Below, piece by piece: positions 15,864 through 26,849 of a DNA stretch of 64,000 nucleotides. The notes below the pieces were generated by a model. It worked only from the letters and a program-made list of their open reading frames with translations. It was not told the origin of the DNA and ran no database searches. Positions within the stretch are counted from its first letter, which is position 1; each line of letters starts with the position of its first letter. Made by a program: the position numbers and the translations under genes. This stretch comes from Nocardioides hwasunensis (GTDB lineage: Bacteria > Actinomycetota > Actinomycetes > Propionibacteriales > Nocardioidaceae): NCBI RefSeq assembly GCF_014779665.1, contig NZ_JACXYY010000006.1, positions 310,001-374,000 of the forward strand. Direction: 5' to 3'.

Positions 15864-17397
15864 GCCTCGCTCCCTCCTCGTCGCGACGGCGCTGTCCCTG
15901 GGCGCCGCCCTCCTCGCGGCCCCCCTCGTCACGTCGACGGCGGCGGTCTCGGCCGAGGCGTCGGAGCCCGCGGCGTTCCGGGCCTCGCCGATCGCCTGGG
16001 GCAGGTGCCGCGACGCCTTCCTGCGCTCCTCGGGCGCCCGGTGCGGGATGCTCACCGTCCCGCTCGACCATGCCGACCCCACGGGCCCGACGATCCGGCT
16101 CGCGGTCTCGCGGGTGGCACACACGGGTCGGACGTACCGGGGCGTGATGTTCACCAACCCCGGAGGACCTGGAGGCAGCGGCACCTTCCTCGCCGCCTAC
16201 GGCCAGTTCGTCCCGGGCACGGTCGCTCGCACCTACGACTGGATCGGGGTCGACCCGCGCGGCGTCGGCGCGAGCCGGCCGGCCCTGACGTGCGACGTCC
16301 GGATCGCCGAGATCGGCACCCGGCCGCCGTCGTACTACCCGACGTCCGACGCGATCCTCGACCAGTGGCTCGCGAAGAGCGAGACGTACGCCGCCGACTG
16401 CGGCGCGTCGCGCGCAGCGGCCCTGCTGCCGCACATGAGGACGACCGACACGGTCGCCGACCTCGAGGTGCTGCGCGAGGCCCTCGGCGCGGAGCAGGTC
16501 AGCTTCTACGGGTTCTCCTACGGCACCTACCTCGCGCAGGTCTACGCGACGCTGCACCCCGACCGGATCGACAAGCTCGTGCTCGACGGCGTGCTCGACC
16601 CCCGGGGCGTCTGGTTCGACTCCCAGCAGCAGCAGAACCGGGCCTTCGAGAAGGCGATGGGGCAGTTCTGGACGTGGGCCGCCCGCGCCAACCGGACCTA
16701 CCGGCTCGGGCGCACCGGTGCGCGGGTGGAGAAGACCTACTACCGGGTGCTGCAGAGGGTGACGCGGAAGCCGGTCAACGGCGTCGGCGGTCCGGAGGTC
16801 GCCGACCTCACGCTCTCCGCGGGCTACTCCCGCTCCTCGTGGCCCGACGTCGCGTCGATGCTGTCCGAGGTGGCCACGAAGGGGACCGCGCGCAGGCTGC
16901 GCAAGGCCTACACCTCCGGCTACCCCACGACCCGGCGCGGCGACAACGGCTACGCGACCTACCTGGCCACGCTCTGCACCGATGCGCCCTGGCCGACGGA
17001 CCTCGACGCGCTGCTGGCCGACTATGCGGGCCAGGACCGCTCGCGCCACTTCTTCACGTGGCCCAACGCCTGGTACAACGGCCCGTGCCGCACCTGGCCG
17101 GCCGCGCCCGGCACGCCGGTCGACGTGGCCACCTCGGACCAGCAGGCGCTGCTGATCAGCGAGACCTTCGACGGAGCCACCCCGTTCGCCGGAGCACTGG
17201 AGGTGCGACGGCGGTTCGGTGGGGCTTCCCTGATCGAGGGGGTCGGCGGCACCACCCACGCCGGCAGCCTCAGCGGGATCGCCTGCGTCGACGACCGCAT
17301 CGCCGCCTATCTCGCCAGCGGGCGTCTGCCGAAGCGTCGATCGGGCGATCGCTCCGACGTGAGGTGCCCGGCGATCCCGGCGCCGCCGGCGCGATGA
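15850..17397 (+). CDS. Secreted alpha/beta hydrolase (TAP/SlpD-type peptidase family)
   Basis: An exported protein of about 515 residues. A Sec signal peptide (about 1-35, hydrophobic core LLVATALSLGAALLAAPLV) precedes the alpha/beta-hydrolase fold. Oxyanion block NPGGPGGSG is near 103-111, and the nucleophile elbow GFSYGTY has Ser at about 223. Catalytic Asp is in SETFDGATPF and His in GTTHAG, with the TAP-like C-terminal domain at the end. Relatives are tripeptidyl aminopeptidases of Streptomyces and mycobacteria, so peptide release outside the cell is likely. ATG at 15850 or 15856 may be used. The gene converges with the septum-formation lipoprotein gene. Confidence 0.88.
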   Translation: MHMRPPRSLLVATALSLGAALLAAPLVTSTAAVSAEASEPAAFRASPIAWGRCRDAFLRSSGARCGMLTVPLDHADPTGPTIRLAVSRVAHTGRTYRGVMFTNPGGPGGSGTFLAAYGQFVPGTVARTYDWIGVDPRGVGASRPALTCDVRIAEIGTRPPSYYPTSDAILDQWLAKSETYAADCGASRAAALLPHMRTTDTVADLEVLREALGAEQVSFYGFSYGTYLAQVYATLHPDRIDKLVLDGVLDPRGVWFDSQQQQNRAFEKAMGQFWTWAARANRTYRLGRTGARVEKTYYRVLQRVTRKPVNGVGGPEVADLTLSAGYSRSSWPDVASMLSEVATKGTARRLRKAYTSGYPTTRRGDNGYATYLATLCTDAPWPTDLDALLADYAGQDRSRHFFTWPNAWYNGPCRTWPAAPGTPVDVATSDQQALLISETFDGATPFAGALEVRRRFGGASLIEGVGGTTHAGSLSGIACVDDRIAAYLASGRLPKRRSGDRSDVRCPAIPAPPAR

Positions 17398-17418
17398 GGG
17401 TGGTCGGGTGAGCCCGGC

Positions 17419-18240
17419 TCAGGCCGGGACCCAGCAGATCCCGTAGCGCTGTCCGGCGTCCCACTGCTCCGCGGTCGGGCTCTCCTGCGACCAGGTGAAC
17501 TCCAGGGGGTCGTCCGCCTGCGACCTGGCTGCGTCACGGCAGGCGGGGTCCATCCGCTCGGCGATCGCGGCGGCCTTCGGGAGTCTCTCGCCGGGGATGT
17601 CGACGGTTGTCGTGGCCCGCCACGTGTGCTTCGAGCCGCAGGTGACCCGCTTGAACGCCCGCGTTCCCGGCGCAGCCGTGGCGCACATCGCGATCGCGGG
17701 CGCCTCGCCCCAGTTCTTCGTCCACCGCGGCAGCAGCAGGAGCGTGCGCGGAGCGGCCACGACGACCACGTCGCAGCGGAACCAGTCGGCGCCGTCCGCG
17801 GCGTGCTCGGGCGTCGGCGTGAACCACACCGCCTGGGCCATGTTGAGCCGCATCTGCAACGGCGTACGAGCGAGGTGGCGCGGGAGCCGCCGCGTGCAGG
17901 CCCGTCGCATCTGACGCTGCGCGGCCTGGGAGTCCACGCGTCGGGTGGATCCGGACTTCGTGGTGAGGTCGAGCCGACCGACGAAGTAGGTCTGGGCCGT
18001 GTGGTCCTTGCGGCAGGCGACCGACGACGTACGCCCGACCACGGCGAGCGCCTGGCCGAACGTCAGGTCGTGGCACTCGCCGACCGCGGGCGTCGGACCG
18101 GGATCGGGCGGCACGGTCACGGTCGGGGTGGAGGACGGCGACGGCTCGTCGCCGGGCTCGGGACTCGGCGACGCCGTGCACGCGGTCAGCGTCACGAGCA
18201 GCGCGCAGGCGGCGGCCGCGGACCGCAGGAGCGCCGTCAC
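17419..18240 (-). CDS. Septum formation family lipoprotein
   Basis: A 273-residue lipoprotein with lipobox LTAC (Cys21) and a Pro/Ser/Glu-rich linker. A repeated region matches the actinobacterial Septum formation family: VGECHDLTFGQAL, then VACRKDHTAQTYFVG, with a second Cys-rich copy near the C-terminus (VTCGSKHTWRATTTV). Conserved Cys pairs suggest disulfides outside the cell. The link of the family to cell division is weak. The GTG start overlaps the stop of the flavodoxin-fold gene by 4 bp, so the two are co-transcribed. Confidence 0.75.
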   Translation of the reverse strand: MTALLRSAAAACALLVTLTACTASPSPEPGDEPSPSSTPTVTVPPDPGPTPAVGECHDLTFGQALAVVGRTSSVACRKDHTAQTYFVGRLDLTTKSGSTRRVDSQAAQRQMRRACTRRLPRHLARTPLQMRLNMAQAVWFTPTPEHAADGADWFRCDVVVVAAPRTLLLLPRWTKNWGEAPAIAMCATAAPGTRAFKRVTCGSKHTWRATTTVDIPGERLPKAAAIAERMDPACRDAARSQADDPLEFTWSQESPTAEQWDAGQRYGICWVPA

Positions 18241-18722
18241 GGCATCACCAGGGCGGCGAGCCTCGCACCCAGCTCGTACGCCGACTCCCGGTCCGCCTCG
18301 CCCACCTCGCCGAGCACCTCGAGCACCGGTGCGGCTGCGCGCCAGGGCAGCGCGCCGGCGATCGACTCCACCGAGCGCACGGCGCCGGTCGTGTCGTAGC
18401 GGCCGTGGACGTAGAGGCCGTAGGGCGTGCGGCCGCCCCCTGCCGCGGAAGCCGCGCCATCGTCGGCGAGGGCACCACCGACCCGGAGGAAGACCGAGTC
18501 GAAGAAGTGCTTGAGGGCGCCGCTCATGTAGCCGAAGTTCGCGGGGGTGCCGAGCACGAGGGCGTCCGCGGTCAGCACGTCCTCGGCGTCGGCCTCGAGC
18601 GCCGGGCGGACCACGACCGTGACGCCCTCGATCGTGTCGTCGGAGGCACCCGCGACCACGGCGTCGGTCAGCGTGGCGACCGACGCCGTGGGGGAGTGGT
18701 GGACCACCAGCACAGTGGGCAT
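18237..18722 (-). CDS. Flavodoxin-fold NAD(P)H-dependent oxidoreductase
   Basis: A 161-residue protein with the flavodoxin fold: the N-terminal strand and phosphate loop read VLVVHHSPTASVATLTDAV, and GTPANFGYMSGALKHFFDS (about 59-77) is the NADPH-dependent FMN reductase/WrbA-like signature. It probably reduces quinones or flavins in the cytoplasm. Start ATG 18722 follows a TAGGCT -10 box by 6 nt, so the message looks leaderless. It shares a transcript with a lipoprotein gene whose function does not obviously relate. Confidence 0.82.
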   Translation of the reverse strand: MPTVLVVHHSPTASVATLTDAVVAGASDDTIEGVTVVVRPALEADAEDVLTADALVLGTPANFGYMSGALKHFFDSVFLRVGGALADDGAASAAGGGRTPYGLYVHGRYDTTGAVRSVESIAGALPWRAAAPVLEVLGEVGEADRESAYELGARLAALVMP

Positions 18723-18728
18723 GACGAG

Positions 18729-18734
18729 AGCCTA
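18729..18734 (-). promoter_or_regulatory. -10 element of the flavodoxin-fold gene
   Basis: Minus-strand TAGGCT lies 6 nt before ATG 18722. The divergent methyltransferase promoter starts 10 bp to the right. Confidence 0.5.
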
Positions 18735-18743
18735 CGAGGCGAG

Positions 18744-18749
18744 TAGCGT
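18744..18749 (+). promoter_or_regulatory. -10 element of the methyltransferase gene
   Basis: TAGCGT lies 8 nt before GTG 18758. It forms a compact divergent promoter pair with the box at 18729. Confidence 0.45.
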
Positions 18750-18757
18750 CGTGGGTC

Positions 18758-19517
18758 GTGACGTTCGAGGTGGCGGGTGAGGCGTACGACCGGTTCATGG
18801 GTCGCTACTCAGGTCCGCTCGCGGTCGTCTTCGCCGACTGGCTCGGTCTCGGACCGGGTGCCCGGGCGGTCGACGTCGGCTGCGGTCCGGGCGCCCTGAC
18901 GGGCGTCCTGGTCGATCGGCTGGGGTCCGACCGGGTCGCGGCGGCCGACCCGACGGCACCGTTCGTCGAGGCATGCCGCGAGCGCCACCCGGGCGTCGAC
19001 GTACGCCGGGCGCCGGCCGAGGAGCTGCCGTTCGCCGACGACACCTTCGACGTCGCGGCGGCCAACCTGGTCGTGCACTTCATGTCGGACCCGGTCGCCG
19101 GGCTCGCCGAGATGGCGCGCGTGACCAGGCCCGGAGGCCGGGTCGCCGCGACGGTGTGGGACCTGCACGGTCGGCGGGCCCCCGATGGAGCCCGTGTGGC
19201 GCGGGCTCGACGTCGTCGACCCCACCCGACCCGACGAGGGCGCGTCCGCGGGTGCGCGTCGCGGTGCGACCGAGGAGCTGATGGCGCGCGCCGGGCTCCG
19301 CGACGTGGAGGGCACGGAGCTGTCGGTCACCGTCGCCCACCCCAGCTTCGACGAGTGGTGGGAGCCCCACCTCCACGGCGTCGGCCCGGTGGGCGAGGCC
19401 GTGGCGGCGCTCGACGACCACCACCGTCGGCGCATGGAGTCGATGCTGCGCGACGACCTCGGAGACGGGCCGTTCGAGCTGACCGCCGTCGCCTTCGGGG
19501 TGCGCGCCCGGGTCTGA
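18758..19517 (+). pseudogene. Class I SAM methyltransferase, frameshifted
   Basis: Frame one (from GTG 18758) encodes a normal methyltransferase N-terminus: AEAYDRFMGRYS-type opening (here GEAYDRFMGRYSGPL), motif I VDVGCGPGALTG and the ARVTRPGGRVAATVWD block. After WDLHG it turns into Arg-rich nonsense. The rest of the protein continues in the +1 frame from ATG 19185 (MEPVWRGLDVVD) to the stop at 19517. The break falls at a run of five C (19179-19183); removing one C restores APMEPVW. This is either a real one-base insertion or a homopolymer error. The intact protein would have about 252 residues. The substrate is unknown. Confidence 0.8.
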
Positions 19518-21422
<1,905 letters not shown>

Positions 21423-21437
21423 TCCCTCCCTCCGCTC

Positions 21438-21500
21438 GGTAGTCCGCATCAGATCTCCGGTCCGAGGACCTGATCCGCCGGAAGATTGATGCGGACTACC
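21438..21500. repeat. 14-bp perfect inverted repeat with inner hairpins, ending in a promoter
   Basis: GGTAGTCCGCATCA (21438-21451) and TGATGCGGACTACC (21487-21500) are exact complements. The 35-nt spacer itself contains GGTCC-GA-GGACC and TCCGG...CCGGA pairs. The right arm contains the first four bases of the TACCCT -10 box of the next gene. It may be an operator, or an end-of-leuA hairpin that also carries the promoter. Confidence 0.75.
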
Positions 21501-21502
21501 CT
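21497..21502 (+). promoter_or_regulatory. -10 element of the alpha/beta hydrolase gene
   Basis: TACCCT lies 7 nt before ATG 21510 and partly inside an inverted repeat. Confidence 0.45.
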
Positions 21503-21509
21503 GAGGGGC

Positions 21510-22385
21510 ATGCTGGTCAGCGAGCGCATCGGACAGCTCTTCGTCGAGTCCGACGGCGGGCGCGACCGGCTCGAGTACACCGAGTACGGCTCGGGCGAGC
21601 AGTGGGTCGTGCTGCTGCACGGCCTGCTCATGCCTCGGCGCATGCACCAGCACCTGGCCCGGGCGATGGCCGCGCAGGGGCTGCACGTCGTGACGCTCGA
21701 CCTGCTCGGGCACGGGCGCTCCGACCAGCCCGCAGATCCGCTCGTCTACTCGACGACCGCGTTCGGCGAGCAGGTCGTCGCGCTGCTCGACCACCTCGGC
21801 GCCGAGCAGGCCGTGATCGGCGGACCGTCGCTGGGTGCCAACGTCGCGCTGGAGGTCGCGGTGATCGCACCGGAGCGCGTCCGGGGGCTGATCGTCGAGA
21901 TGCCGGTGCTCAACAACGCGCTGGTGGCCGGCATCGTCGCGTTCTTCCCGATCATGCTCACCGCGCGCTACCTCCCCTTCACCGCCAACACCCTCCAGCG
22001 GGTGGCCCGGTCGGTGCCCCGTGGCCTGGTGCCGTTCTGGGCGGGAGTCGCGCTCGACACCGTCGACCACCGCGCGGACTCGATCGCGGCGACCCTCCAC
22101 GGGGTGATCTACGGCCGGCTCGCGCCGTCGTCGAGCCAGCGCCGCCGGATCACCGCGCCGGTCTTCATCGTCGGTCACCCGACCGACCCGATCCACCCGT
22201 TCGTCGACGCCGACATGCTGGCCGCCGAGCTGCCCCACGCCAGGTTCGAGCGGGCGTCCTCGATCCTGGAGTGGCGCTTCCGACCGGAGCGGCTGACCGT
22301 GTCGGCCGTCGACTTCGCGCGCGAGTGCTGGGCGGTGCCGGCCGGTGCCGCCGAGACGGCCCGGGTCCGCGCCCGGAAACGCTGA
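21510..22385 (+). CDS. Alpha/beta hydrolase
   Basis: A 291-residue cytoplasmic hydrolase of unknown substrate. VVLLHGLLMP (33-42) is the oxyanion strand-loop, DLLGHGRSDQP follows, and the nucleophile elbow is GGPSLGAN with Ser107. HPTDPIHPF near residue 225-235 holds the acid position. The usual C-terminal Gly-His is not obvious: that area reads SSILEWRFRPERL. Activity is therefore uncertain. ATG 21510 is preferred over ATG 21486, which lies inside the inverted repeat. The gene is followed by recO after 43 nt. Confidence 0.82.
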   Translation: MLVSERIGQLFVESDGGRDRLEYTEYGSGEQWVVLLHGLLMPRRMHQHLARAMAAQGLHVVTLDLLGHGRSDQPADPLVYSTTAFGEQVVALLDHLGAEQAVIGGPSLGANVALEVAVIAPERVRGLIVEMPVLNNALVAGIVAFFPIMLTARYLPFTANTLQRVARSVPRGLVPFWAGVALDTVDHRADSIAATLHGVIYGRLAPSSSQRRRITAPVFIVGHPTDPIHPFVDADMLAAELPHARFERASSILEWRFRPERLTVSAVDFARECWAVPAGAAETARVRARKR

Positions 22386-22428
22386 CGGCGTACCGGCCGG
22401 GTCGGGGTCGGTGGGGGAGAATGACCAC

Positions 22429-23157
22429 GTGCCCCTCTATCGCGACGAGGCGATCGTGCTGCGCACCCACAAGCTGGGTGAGGCCGACCGCATCATCACC
22501 CTGCTGACGCGTCAGCACGGGCGGGTGCGCGCCGTCGCGAAGGGGGTGCGGCGCACGACGTCGCGCTGGGGCTCGCGGGTCGAGCCGTTCACCCACGTCG
22601 ACCTGCAGCTCGCCGAGGGGCGCAGCCTCGACGTGATCACCCAGGCCGAGACGCTCGATCCGTTCCACGCGCGACTCGGGCTCGACTACGACCGCTACAC
22701 GGCCGGCACGGTGATGCTCGAGACGGCCGAGCGGCTCGTGACGGAGGAGAAGGAGCCGGCGGTCCAGCAGTTCCTGCTCCTCGTCGGCGGTCTGCGCGCG
22801 ATGGCGGGTGGTGAGCACCCGGCCAAGCAGGTGCTCGACTCCTACCTGCTGCGCTCGCTGTCGGTCGCCGGCTACGCGCCGTCGTTCGACCACTGCGTGC
22901 AGTGCGGCGTCGAGGGACCGCACCGGTTCTTCAACCCGTCCGCCGGCGGTGTGATGTGTGCCGCCGACAAGCTGCCGGGCTCCGCGACGCCCGCGCACGA
23001 GACCGTCCGCGTGCTCGGCGCCCTGCTCGTCGGCGACTGGCCCGTCGTGCACGCCGCCGACCCGCGCCACCTGCGCGAGGCCAGCGGCCTGGTCTCGGCC
23101 TACCTCGCCTGGCACCTCGAGCGCGGGCTGCGCTCGATGGCCTACGTCGAGCGCTGA
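22429..23157 (+). CDS. recO: DNA repair protein RecO
   Basis: A 242-residue protein that loads RecA on SSB-coated DNA together with RecR. The N-terminal OB fold starts VPLYRDEAIVLRTHKLGEAD, the standard RecO opening, with RVRAVAKGVRR following. A Cys-based zinc site is visible in CVQCGV and GGVMC in the C-terminal half. Length is typical. The GTG start is preceded by GGGGGAGA, 8 nt upstream. In actinobacteria recO is commonly followed by uppS; here an LCP-family gene lies between them. Confidence 0.95.
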   Translation: MPLYRDEAIVLRTHKLGEADRIITLLTRQHGRVRAVAKGVRRTTSRWGSRVEPFTHVDLQLAEGRSLDVITQAETLDPFHARLGLDYDRYTAGTVMLETAERLVTEEKEPAVQQFLLLVGGLRAMAGGEHPAKQVLDSYLLRSLSVAGYAPSFDHCVQCGVEGPHRFFNPSAGGVMCAADKLPGSATPAHETVRVLGALLVGDWPVVHAADPRHLREASGLVSAYLAWHLERGLRSMAYVER

Positions 23158-23459
23158 GGCGTCTGCCCCGACCGCACCCAGCTTCTCGGCGCCGTCGACG
23201 ACGAGGGAGCGACGGACGCGCTCAGCCACCAGCGCAACGGGACGGTCGTCCTCCGGCCACGTCGCGCGGTGTCGGCACGGTCCTGCGCCTGCTCGAGCGC
23301 CTCGGCTGAGGACGTCATGGCGCATGGTCGCCCGGACGAGCACCGGCCATGACGTCCCGCACGACGGCGGCGGGCTCCGGTCCGCCGAGGCAACAATCCG
23401 GGTGCCGGGAGCGTCATAGGGTGCGGAAGCAGCACCTCCCGCCGACGAAGCGAGCCAGC
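23158..23459. other. Intergenic region recO to LCP gene
   Basis: This gap of 302 bases has no convincing gene. The first 150 bases read like coding sequence in broken frames (DRTQLLGAVDDEGATDAL in one, VGTVLRLLERLG followed by a stop in another) but without a start or a single frame, so a decayed gene is possible. It also holds a perfect 12-bp inverted repeat (23310-23357) and a TAGGGT hexamer (23417-23422), a likely promoter for the LCP gene with a leader of about 35 nt. Confidence 0.5.
23310..23357. repeat. 12-bp perfect inverted repeat upstream of the LCP gene
   Basis: GGACGTCATGGC and GCCATGACGTCC flank a 24-nt spacer. It ends 59 bp before the TAGGGT promoter hexamer. It could be an upstream regulator site or a folded 3' end of the recO transcript. 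Confidence 0.65.
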
Positions 23460-24614
23460 ATGACGGACGAGACGACGCCGACGCCTGCGCAGCCGACCCG
23501 GCGCACCCGTCGCCGTACGGTCCTCAAGGTCGTGCTGGTCAGCGCACTCGTGCTCGCACTGGTCACCGGCGTGGGCACCTGGCTCTTCGTCCGGCACCTC
23601 GACGGGAACATCGAGACGGGCTCGCTCGCGGAGCTGGGGCCGGGCCGTCCCGAGCGGCAGTACACCGGCAACGGCAAGCCGCTCAACATCCTCGTGATGG
23701 GCGACGACTCCCGCGACGGCGAGGGCAACCGCATCGATGGCGAGGAGGGCGCCGGCGGGTCGGACACCACGATCCTCGTCCACCTCTCCGCCGACCGCAG
23801 CCGGGCGTACGCCGTCTCGATCCCACGCGACTCGATCGTCGACCGGCCCGCCTGCAACGACGGTGACACGCCCGCCGCGACCCGGGTGATGTGGAACGCG
23901 GCCTTCACGGTGGGGAAGGAGTACTGCACGGCCGACCAGTTCGAGCAGACGACCGACATCCTGCTCGACCACTATGCCGTCGTCGACTTCAACGGGTTCG
24001 GCCAGATGGTCGAGGCCGTCGGCGGGGTCCCGGTGTGCGTGCCCGAGGACATCGTCGACGAGGAGCGCCAGATCTTCGTGCCGGCGGGCGATCCGTCCGT
24101 GCTCAGGGGCGACCAGGCGCTGGACTACTTCCGTGCCCGCTACGTCGGCGAGCAGCAGGACCAGAACGACATCTCGCGCATCCGCCGGCAGCAGGAGTTC
24201 ATCGGTGCGTTGGTGAGCAAGGTGCAGTCGGCCGGCACGCTGGCCCGTCCCGACCGGGTCGTCCGCTTCCTCGACGCCGCGACGAAGTCGTTGCGCACCG
24301 ACGAGGAGCTCGGCTCGGTGCTCGACATCGCGCGGATCGCCCTCCAGCTGCGCGACATCGGGCTCGACAAGGTCCAGTTCGTCACGCTGCCGACGGACTA
24401 CTTCCCGGTCGACTCCGAGCTCAGCGGCAAGGTCTTCTGGACGCCCGAGGCGTACGAGATCTGGGACCTGCTCAACCACGACGAGGTGCTCCCGGCCAGC
24501 CTCATCGGTGACAGCTCGGTCAGCGCCAAGAAGGCAGGCGGCAAGGGCGGCGGCAAGGGGCACGGCACCGGAGGAGGCGGCGGCTCCGATGAGGTCTTCG
24601 GCATCTGTGCCTGA
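23460..24614 (+). CDS. LytR-CpsA-Psr (LCP) family protein
   Basis: A 384-residue type II membrane protein: a basic cytoplasmic tail (RRTRRRT), one transmembrane helix (about 21-43), then the extracellular LCP domain. [15 protein letters not shown] and [10 protein letters not shown] are its first conserved blocks, [11 protein letters not shown] carries the catalytic Arg-Asp pair, and [17 protein letters not shown] is the C-terminal helix. LCP enzymes transfer lipid-linked glycopolymers to peptidoglycan. A Gly/Lys-rich tail (about 358-380) follows the domain. It is next to uppS, which makes the undecaprenyl carrier used by such enzymes. Confidence 0.92.
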   Translation: MTDETTPTPAQPTRRTRRRTVLKVVLVSALVLALVTGVGTWLFVRHLDGNIETGSLAELGPGRPERQYTGNGKPLNILVMGDDSRDGEGNRIDGEEGAGGSDTTILVHLSADRSRAYAVSIPRDSIVDRPACNDGDTPAATRVMWNAAFTVGKEYCTADQFEQTTDILLDHYAVVDFNGFGQMVEAVGGVPVCVPEDIVDEERQIFVPAGDPSVLRGDQALDYFRARYVGEQQDQNDISRIRRQQEFIGALVSKVQSAGTLARPDRVVRFLDAATKSLRTDEELGSVLDIARIALQLRDIGLDKVQFVTLPTDYFPVDSELSGKVFWTPEAYEIWDLLNHDEVLPASLIGDSSVSAKKAGGKGGGKGHGTGGGGGSDEVFGICA

Positions 24615-24636
24615 CTCCCACGGTCGAGGCACGCCT

Positions 24637-24642
24637 TAGGCT
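24637..24642 (+). promoter_or_regulatory. -10 element of uppS
   Basis: TAGGCT lies 7 nt before the GTG start with no ribosome binding site between. A leaderless start is likely. Confidence 0.5.
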
Positions 24643-24649
24643 CTGCACC

Positions 24650-25435
24650 GTGAAGCGAGAGGTGAAGCCGCCGAGCCCGCACCCGTCCGGTGCCACGCCG
24701 CCGCCGGTCCCGAAGGACCTCGTGCCCGAGCACGTCGCGATCATCATGGACGGCAACGGGCGCTGGGCCAAGCAGCGCGGGCTGCCGCGCACCAAGGGCC
24801 ACGAGGAGGGTGAGAGCACGCTCTTCGACGTGGTCGAGGGGGCCATCGAGATCGGCGTGCAGGCCATCTCCGCCTATGCGTTCTCCACCGAGAACTGGTC
24901 GCGCTCGACCGACGAGGTGCGCTTCCTGATGGGCTTCAACCGCGACGTGATCCGTCGCCGACGCGACGAGATGCACGCGCTCGGCGTCCGCGTGCGCTGG
25001 GCCGGGCGAGCGCCGCGACTGTGGAAGTCGGTGATCAAGGAGCTCCAGGTCGCCGAGGAGATGACCCGCGACAACGACGTGCTCACCCTGACCATGTGCG
25101 TCAACTACGGGGGCCGCGCCGAGCTCGCCGATGCTGCCCGCTCGATCGCGCGCGAGGTGGCCGCGGGCCGGCTCGATCCCGACAAGGTCGACGAGAAGGT
25201 CTTCGCCCGCCACCTCTACGTGCCCGAGCTGCCCGACGCGGATCTCGTCTGGCGCACCTCGGGGGAGCAGCGGCTGTCGAACTACATGCTCTGGCAGGCG
25301 GCCTACAGCGAGCTGGTCTTCACCGACGTGCTGTGGCCCGACGTCGACCGCCGGCACCTGTGGGCGGCCGTCGAGACCTACGCCAGCCGGGACCGGCGCT
25401 ACGGCGGCGCGATCCCCAACGTCCCGGCGACCTAG
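24650..25435 (+). CDS. uppS: Isoprenyl transferase (undecaprenyl/decaprenyl diphosphate synthase)
   Basis: A 261-residue cis-prenyltransferase that elongates farnesyl diphosphate to the C50-C55 carrier lipid for cell wall synthesis. The catalytic Asp34 lies in [11 protein letters not shown], followed by GHEEG, then [12 protein letters not shown] and the C-terminal [18 protein letters not shown] block. A Pro-rich 25-residue N-terminus precedes the domain, as is common in actinobacteria. It converges with zur, leaving 3 bp between the stop codons. Confidence 0.95.
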   Translation: MKREVKPPSPHPSGATPPPVPKDLVPEHVAIIMDGNGRWAKQRGLPRTKGHEEGESTLFDVVEGAIEIGVQAISAYAFSTENWSRSTDEVRFLMGFNRDVIRRRRDEMHALGVRVRWAGRAPRLWKSVIKELQVAEEMTRDNDVLTLTMCVNYGGRAELADAARSIAREVAAGRLDPDKVDEKVFARHLYVPELPDADLVWRTSGEQRLSNYMLWQAAYSELVFTDVLWPDVDRRHLWAAVETYASRDRRYGGAIPNVPAT

Positions 25436-25438
25436 TCG

Positions 25439-25858
25439 TCACACGCAGCGCGGACAGGTCCCGAAGATCTCCAGGGTGTGGCTGAGGTCGGCGTAGCCGT
25501 GCTCCCGGGCTATCGCGCTGGTCCAGCGCTCGACGGCCGGCCCCTCGACCTCCACCGTCGCCCCGCAGGTGCGGCACACGAGGTGGTGGTGGTGCGCGTC
25601 GGAGCAGCTGCGCCACACCGCCTCACCGTCCTCGTTGCGCAGCATGTCGACCTCCCCGGCCTCGGCCAGCGCGGCGAGCGTGCGGTAGACCGTGGCCAGC
25701 CCGACGGACCCACCCTGCTGCGAGATCAGGTCGTGGATCTCCTGCGCGCTCCGGAAGTCGTCGAGCCCGGCGAGGGCGGCGGCGACCGCCCGTCGCTGTC
25801 GCGTGGGTCGAACCGTCGAGCGCGCCGCGGTGTCGTCCTGCGCCTCAGTGCTCGTCAT
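25439..25858 (-). CDS. zur: Zinc uptake regulator Zur (FurB)
   Basis: A 139-residue Fur-family repressor. The N-terminal winged helix contains TRQRRAVAAALAGLDDF and VGLATVYRTLAALAEAGEV. The dimer/metal domain has DAHHHHLVCRTCG, with a second CxxC (CPRC) at the very C-terminus that forms the structural zinc site. Zur identity follows from its place at the end of the znuACB operon and from two matching operator boxes upstream of znuA. When zinc is plentiful it should repress its own operon. Its start overlaps znuB by 14 bp. Confidence 0.93.
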   Translation of the reverse strand: MTSTEAQDDTAARSTVRPTRQRRAVAAALAGLDDFRSAQEIHDLISQQGGSVGLATVYRTLAALAEAGEVDMLRNEDGEAVWRSCSDAHHHHLVCRTCGATVEVEGPAVERWTSAIAREHGYADLSHTLEIFGTCPRCV

Positions 25859-26849
25859 AGTGCTCTCCGTGCGGGGCGTGCCGGTGGCCGTCGTGGACGT
25901 AGTCCACGTGGTCGCCGTGCGGCACCGCCGGGTGGCCGCAGTCGTCGCCGTGCGCGTGCGGGTGCTCGACCGGTGAGCGGTGCGGGGTCGCGGTGACCTC
26001 GGGGAAGGGGGTCATCAGCCGGCTGCGGCGACGCAGCCACACCCCGAGCGGCCAGGTCGCTGCGAACATCGCCAGCGCGACCATCACGATGGTCGGTCCG
26101 GGGTAGACCGAGACCCGGAACGACAGCGCGGCGCTGAGCAGGAGCCCGCCGACCGACGCGAAGCAGCCGACCGCCATCGCGCCGAACAGGGTCACCTTGA
26201 ACGAGCGGGCGAGCTGCTGGGAGGTCGCCACGGGGACGACCATGAGGGCCGAGACCAGCAGCAGCCCCACCGTGCGCATCGCCACGGTGATGCTGACCGC
26301 GGCCAGCACGGCGATGAGCAGGTTGTAGGTCCGGACACGCAGCCCGGCCACTCGCGCGAAGTCCTGGTCGCTGGCCACGGCGAAGAGCTGCGGCGACAGG
26401 CCGAGCGCGACCACCAGCACGACCACGGTCAGCGCGGCGGTGAACCACACGTCGGCGGAGGAGATCGCGTTGAGCGAGCCGAAGAGGTAGGCCTGGAGCG
26501 TCGCGGCGCCCTGCCCCGCGATGCCGGTGATCAGCACCCCGCCCGCGAGCCCGCCGTAGAAGAGCAGGGCCAGCGCGACGTCGCCGTTGGTGTGCCCGCG
26601 CTCGCGGATCAGCTCCATCAGCACCGCGCCCAGCACCGCGACGACGATCGCGGTCCACGTCGGCGAGGTGCCGGTCAGCAGGCCCAGGGCGACACCGGTG
26701 ACGGCCACGTGCCCGATGCCGTCGCCGAGCAGCGCGAGCCGTCGCTGCACGAGGAAGGTACCGATCGCGGGAGCGGCGAGCCCGGTGAGCAGGGCAGCGA
26801 CGAGCGCGCGCTGCATGAAGCCGAGGGAGAAGAGGTCGACGAACGTCAT
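25845..26849 (-). CDS. znuB: Zinc ABC transporter permease with His-rich tail
   Basis: A 334-residue ABC-3 family permease. About eight hydrophobic segments fill residues 10-285, with LLGDGIGHVAVTGVALGLL and RTVGLLLVSALMVVPVATSQ as family signatures. The last 45 residues form a hydrophilic tail rich in His and Asp (HPHAHGDDCGHP, then HGDHVDYVHDGHRH) that could bind zinc. It overlaps znuC by 4 bp at the start and zur by 14 bp at the end. The tail is absent from the core family fold and is matched by similar stretches in ZnuA and ZnuC. Confidence 0.93.
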   Translation of the reverse strand: MTFVDLFSLGFMQRALVAALLTGLAAPAIGTFLVQRRLALLGDGIGHVAVTGVALGLLTGTSPTWTAIVVAVLGAVLMELIRERGHTNGDVALALLFYGGLAGGVLITGIAGQGAATLQAYLFGSLNAISSADVWFTAALTVVVLVVALGLSPQLFAVASDQDFARVAGLRVRTYNLLIAVLAAVSITVAMRTVGLLLVSALMVVPVATSQQLARSFKVTLFGAMAVGCFASVGGLLLSAALSFRVSVYPGPTIVMVALAMFAATWPLGVWLRRRSRLMTPFPEVTATPHRSPVEHPHAHGDDCGHPAVPHGDHVDYVHDGHRHAPHGEHYDEH

